Source of the DNA: Candidatus Nealsoniibacteriota bacterium
GTDB lineage: Bacteria > Patescibacteriota > Minisyncoccia > Minisyncoccales > RBG-13-42-11
Length of the DNA: 37,705 nucleotides
Direction of reading: 5' to 3'
Assembly: GCA_026396115.1 (NCBI GenBank)
Contig: JAPLXL010000008.1
Location: 1-37,705 of the forward strand
In this document: positions 33,777 through 37,705 of the stretch, in pieces
Numbering within the stretch: position 1 is the stretch's first letter
Layout: each line of letters begins with the position of its first letter
Position numbers and translations under genes: made by a program
Notes under the pieces: model-generated
Database searches by the model: none
Seen by the model: the letters and a program-made list of their open reading frames with translations, nothing else
Told to the model about the DNA's origin: nothing

Positions 33777-33904
33777 AATTGTTTTTATTTTACCTTCAAG
33801 CTTGATTAAAGTCAATTTAAATTTATTTGAATTTGAGCTAAATTTATGCTATTTTAGACTAACCCTGAATAGTTTGTACCCGTAGCCCAACCCCACCCTT
33901 TTAT

Positions 33905-33977
33905 GTCCCTGTAGCTTAATGGATAAAGCGTCTCCCTGCGGAGGAGAAGAGTGGCTGTTCGACTCAGCCCAGGGACA
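33905..33977 (+). tRNA. tRNA-Arg(GCG)
   Basis: GTCCCTG TA GCTT AATGGATA AAGC G TCTCC CTGCGGA GGAGA AGAGT GGCTG TTCGACT CAGCC CAGGGAC A: complete cloverleaf, anticodon GCG, A20 present. Confidence 0.93.
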
Positions 33978-33978
33978 C

Positions 33979-36105
33979 ATGTATCTATCTACTCCAATTG
34001 AAGAAATTCCTCGTGTTGGTCCTCAATACCAAAAAAAATTAAAAAAACTGGGGATTGAAACTGTTGGCCAACTTATTTTTCATTTTCCTCACCGCTATGA
34101 GGATTTTTCCGATATAATTCCGATTTCAAAGGCGGAACCCGGAAAAATCGTTTGCGTACAGGGAAAAATTACTGAAATCAGAAACATCAGAATTTTCAGA
34201 AGAAGAATGTACATAACCGAAGCGAAAATAAACGACGAGTCCGGGGGGATTCGAGCCGTCTGGTTCAATCAGCCGTATCTAATAAACACCTTGAAAAAGA
34301 GTGATTTTGTTTTTTTGGCCGGCAAAATGGTTTCAAAAAACGGAAAAAAATATTTATCAAGCCCGGCTTATGAAAAAATTCCCGCTCAATTTGTTGAATC
34401 TTTGGAAAACGGAAAAAGATATGACTCGGTCCATACCGGAAGAATAATTCCGGTTTATCCTGAAACCGAAGGAATGTCCTCACGCTGGCTAAGGTTTATT
34501 ATTAAACCGCTTTTAACAAAAATAAAAGATAAAATTCCAGAAACCCTGCCGAAGAATGAAGTATTGAAAAAACACGAGCTTTTGCCGATTAAAGAAGCAA
34601 TTTGGCAAATTCATTTTCCCGATACCTTAGAAAAAGCTGAATTGGCAAAAAAAAGATTTGTTTTTGAAGAACTTTTTGACCTATCTTTAGCTATTCTCTC
34701 TGAAAAAATAAGATTAGCCAAAGAAAAAGCAATCCTTATTCCCATTAACCTTGAATCAGTCAAAAAATTTGTAGAGAAACTACCTTTTAAACTAACTCTC
34801 GACCAGAGAAAAGCAGCTTGGCAAATTTTAAAAGATTTGGAAAAAACAAAGCCAATGAACCGGCTTTTGGACGGCGATGTGGGTTCTGGAAAAACAGTGG
34901 TGGCCACCATGGCAGCCCTGAACACGGCCAAATCCGAACTTCAAATTGCTTTTATGGTGCCGACCGAAATTTTAGCAAAACAGCATTTCAAGACCATAAG
35001 TACTTTACTAAAAGGATTTAGGATAAAAATTGGCTTAATTACGGGTAAAGAAAATTTTTCTAACGGAAGAAAAATCAAAAGAAAAGAAATTATAGAAAAA
35101 ATAAAGCAGGGTAAGGTGGATATTTTGATCGGCACCCACGCTTTAATTCAAGAAAAAGTAAAATTCAAAAAACTGGGGCTGGTAATTATTGACGAACAGC
35201 ACCGTTTTGGAATAGAACAAAGAGCAAAATTATGCCGCAAACAAAAATATATTCCCCACCTTCTTTCAATGTCAGCCACCCCCATCCCCAGAACGCTGAC
35301 TTTGACAATTTACGGAGATTTGGATTTATCTTTGATAAAAGAAATGCCCAAAGGAAGGAAAAAAATAATCACTGAAATCATACGGCCAGAAAAAAGACAA
35401 CAAGCTTACGATTTTATTAGAAAAGAGGTGAAATCCGGCAAACAAGTGTTTGTGGCTTGCCCGAGAATTGAACCATCCACCAAAAATAATGGTGTGGGGC
35501 AGGCCCTCATTGCTCTGAGTTGGGCGGAAGTAAAAGCAGTAAAGGAAGAATACGAAAAATTATCGAAAAATATTTTTCCTGATTTGAATATTGGAATGCT
35601 CCACGGCAAAATGAAAACAGAAGAAAAAGAAAAAGTGCTTAAAAGTTTTGAAAACAGAAAAACCGACATCCTCGTTTCAACTTCGGTTATAGAAGTAGGA
35701 ATTGATTTTCCGAACGCCACAATAATGATGATTGAGGGTGCTGATAAATTCGGATTAGCTCAACTCCATCAGTTTAGAGGAAGAGTAGGAAGGAGCAAAT
35801 ACCAGTCATACTGCTTTTTGCTTTCCGAATTTCCAAACAATCCGCGATTAAAAGCAATGATAAAATTTCAAGACGGCTTTGAGTTGGCGGAAAAAGATTT
35901 AAAATTAAGGGGACCCGGAGACCTAACCGGCCAAAGACAGTGGGGCGTACCTGATTTTGTTATGGCTTCTTTGAAAAATATTGAATTAGTTGAAAAAACA
36001 AGAATAGCTGCCAAAGAGGTTTTACAAATCGACCCGGAATTAAAAAATTATCCCGGATTGCGGACCAAATTAAAAGAATTTCAACAAAGAATACACCTTG
36101 AATAA
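33979..36105 (+). CDS. recG: ATP-dependent DNA helicase RecG
   Basis: LLDGDVGSGKTVVA, DEQHRFG, SMSATPIPRTL, STSVIEVGIDFPNATIMMIEGADKFGLAQLHQFRGRVGR. Start at ATG 33979; the ORF-track extension (MDKASPCGG...) is tRNA-Arg sequence. Confidence 0.96.
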   Translation: MYLSTPIEEIPRVGPQYQKKLKKLGIETVGQLIFHFPHRYEDFSDIIPISKAEPGKIVCVQGKITEIRNIRIFRRRMYITEAKINDESGGIRAVWFNQPYLINTLKKSDFVFLAGKMVSKNGKKYLSSPAYEKIPAQFVESLENGKRYDSVHTGRIIPVYPETEGMSSRWLRFIIKPLLTKIKDKIPETLPKNEVLKKHELLPIKEAIWQIHFPDTLEKAELAKKRFVFEELFDLSLAILSEKIRLAKEKAILIPINLESVKKFVEKLPFKLTLDQRKAAWQILKDLEKTKPMNRLLDGDVGSGKTVVATMAALNTAKSELQIAFMVPTEILAKQHFKTISTLLKGFRIKIGLITGKENFSNGRKIKRKEIIEKIKQGKVDILIGTHALIQEKVKFKKLGLVIIDEQHRFGIEQRAKLCRKQKYIPHLLSMSATPIPRTLTLTIYGDLDLSLIKEMPKGRKKIITEIIRPEKRQQAYDFIRKEVKSGKQVFVACPRIEPSTKNNGVGQALIALSWAEVKAVKEEYEKLSKNIFPDLNIGMLHGKMKTEEKEKVLKSFENRKTDILVSTSVIEVGIDFPNATIMMIEGADKFGLAQLHQFRGRVGRSKYQSYCFLLSEFPNNPRLKAMIKFQDGFELAEKDLKLRGPGDLTGQRQWGVPDFVMASLKNIELVEKTRIAAKEVLQIDPELKNYPGLRTKLKEFQQRIHLE

Positions 36106-36109
36106 TCCC

Positions 36110-37705
36110 TCACTTTTTGGCACTCGAAGAGATAAATCTCTTCTTTATCTTCGCTTCCTTCGGAAGCTCGATAAATGGTGGGGGGCTAAATTTTTCCGTC
36201 ACCCAAAACCCCAGATATTTTCCCAAAGCCAATCTTAATTGAGCTTCTAAAGCCGGAAAAGCCCCAAAAATAATCAGGGTAAAGGGCAATAATAACCACT
36301 GAAAAATCATTGAAAGATTTTTCCACTTACTAAAATTCTTGGGCCGAGGCGGCAACAAAAATATGCTCAAAATAGCTGAAACTATCATTCCAATCATAGC
36401 TATTGTCATAATTCTACTGGTCAACTTCGGTAAGTTATAAGACAAAAGGGTAACCTGAAAATCCCCACCGCCGAGTATCAAAGGAAGCCAACCCAATAAA
36501 AAAATAAGGAGAGCGGCCACTGCCCAAGACCAAAAACCTTCTAAAATAACAAAAGTGTGGCGAATTTTCTCTTTTAAGGGAATTTTTTTATTTTTTAAAA
36601 AACCATAAAAAATATAAGGAATATTCTCGCAGCCCCAAGCCCATCTTCTTTGTTGTTTGTATTGATTTATTATTGTCTTTAATAAATTTTTAGCCATTAC
36701 CGCATCCATTGAAACCGGATAGTAGAGAGGTACAACTTTATAATCTCCATTATAAGCAAGATAAGATTTCCAAAAAATGCGTGAATCATCAGAAACAATA
36801 TTTTGAGGATAGCCAATCTCAATTATCGCTTTAAAGGGCATGGAATGCGAAGAATAACTTACCAATTGTTCCGGCCTTGCTTGCTGCATCATTTGCCAAA
36901 AAGTGCCAGAAGTTGCAATTATTCTGGAAAAGGCAGGAGCTAACCAGATATTATTGTTATAAATTGGGATTGGCTGATAGCTACATTTTAAAGGATTTTC
37001 AGCAGTTAGATAATGCCAGGTTAAAACCGCAAAATATTGATGATAAGGTCTGGTATCAATGTCAAAATTAGAAACAATAACATTTTCATAGGGCAAAGAA
37101 AATAAATTTTCTTCTTCCCCTTTCGCTGTCGCTCGGGAGGGAAACGACAATTTATCAATTATTAATTCTTTTGCTTTTTTAATAGCCCAGGCTACATTTG
37201 AGCCTTTTCCGGCAATCTCGCCCGGGATGTCTTCTGGATGAGTAGTAATTAAAAATTGAAAAAATTTTTTAGCAAACTCCTTTTCTATTTCTTTGGCCAC
37301 TTTTTTTGCCTCCTCCCCTCCTCTTTCTTCAACTGCCAAAACTACAATCATCTTATTTTTTGGATAGCTCGAATCTATTAACAAGGACTGAAGCGAAGAT
37401 CTGACGACGTTAATTTCTTCTTTGTACATTGGCAAAACAATCAAATGATAAATATTTTGCCAATTTTTTAGTTTTTTGATTTTTTCTAGCCAATTAATTG
37501 AAAGATTTTCTTTCATCAACTTATAGCCGGCTGATTGATAAAAAGATAAATAAAAAATCTTCAACATCCAAAAACAGTCAAAAATAACAATAAAAATAGC
37601 CACCACCGTAGGGACCAACCAAGATAAAATGAAAACTAAAAAAAGAGTCCCCCAAGAAAGAAAGGCAGGCAAAATCTCAAAGCATCTATAAATAATCCTC
37701 TCTTT
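36110..37705 (-). CDS. GT2-family membrane glycosyltransferase (N-terminus probably truncated by the window)
   Basis: YHLIVLPMYKEEINVVRSSLQSL; SNFDIDTRP; QYKQQRRWAWGCENIPY; flanking TM segments. The frame stays open to 37705 (KERIIYRCFEIL upstream of the proposed TTG start). Confidence 0.85.
   Translation of the reverse strand, partial: KERIIYRCFEILPAFLSWGTLFLVFILSWLVPTVVAIFIVIFDCFWMLKIFYLSFYQSAGYKLMKENLSINWLEKIKKLKNWQNIYHLIVLPMYKEEINVVRSSLQSLLIDSSYPKNKMIVVLAVEERGGEEAKKVAKEIEKEFAKKFFQFLITTHPEDIPGEIAGKGSNVAWAIKKAKELIIDKLSFPSRATAKGEEENLFSLPYENVIVSNFDIDTRPYHQYFAVLTWHYLTAENPLKCSYQPIPIYNNNIWLAPAFSRIIATSGTFWQMMQQARPEQLVSYSSHSMPFKAIIEIGYPQNIVSDDSRIFWKSYLAYNGDYKVVPLYYPVSMDAVMAKNLLKTIINQYKQQRRWAWGCENIPYIFYGFLKNKKIPLKEKIRHTFVILEGFWSWAVAALLIFLLGWLPLILGGGDFQVTLLSYNLPKLTSRIMTIAMIGMIVSAILSIFLLPPRPKNFSKWKNLSMIFQWLLLPFTLIIFGAFPALEAQLRLALGKYLGFWVTEKFSPPPFIELPKEAKIKKRFISSSAKK
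36124..36173. repeat. Interspersed palindromic element between recG and the GT2
   Basis: tcgaagagataaatctcttctttatcttcgcttccttcggaagctcg: two hairpins in the same order as other copies. Confidence 0.8.

Noticed and set aside
33673-33885. 70-aa plus ORF
   Set aside because: Antisense reading of tRNA-Ser(GCU).
33919-33978. N-terminal extension of RecG (MDKASPCGGEEWLFDSAQGH)
   Set aside because: It is tRNA-Arg sequence; the start at 33979 is preferred.

Overview
This AT-rich window has the gene content and style of a Candidate Phyla Radiation (Patescibacteria/Parcubacteria-like) genome; that assignment is inference. From left to right it contains: (1) a minus-strand cluster of membrane-anchored surface or tail-fibre-like proteins, including a Lcl/DUF1566-type protein whose GC-rich, NNC/NNT-codon-rich 3' end looks like a diversity-generating-retroelement variable region, and a membrane-anchored MerR-like HTH protein with a fibre-like ectodomain; (2) a plus-strand F1-type ATPase operon (b, delta, alpha, gamma, beta, epsilon) with no a subunit and no canonical c subunit. 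In the a/c position is a secreted beta-rich domain fused to a C-terminal c-subunit-like hairpin (loop ..SRNPLAKK..) with no carboxylate in its second helix; (3) a receiver protein and a multi-TM histidine kinase; (4) Wzy/TPR, rodA and ligA; (5) a type IV pilus locus (minor pilins, pilD, two major-type pilins, pilC, pilT, receiver, pilB, PilP-like, pilO, pilN, pilM); (6) comF, three tRNAs (Ser-UGA, Ser-GCU, Arg-GCG), an ASCH/PUA-like protein, recG and a GT2. Small palindromic elements with different stem sequences but a shared hairpin layout are scattered between genes, and some appear to be inserted in frame in comF, ligA and the GT2. The best candidate for an undescribed system is the F1-like ATPase coupled to an extracellular-domain/c-like rotor protein. 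The second is the candidate DGR target. No database search was possible, so all family names come from reading motifs.
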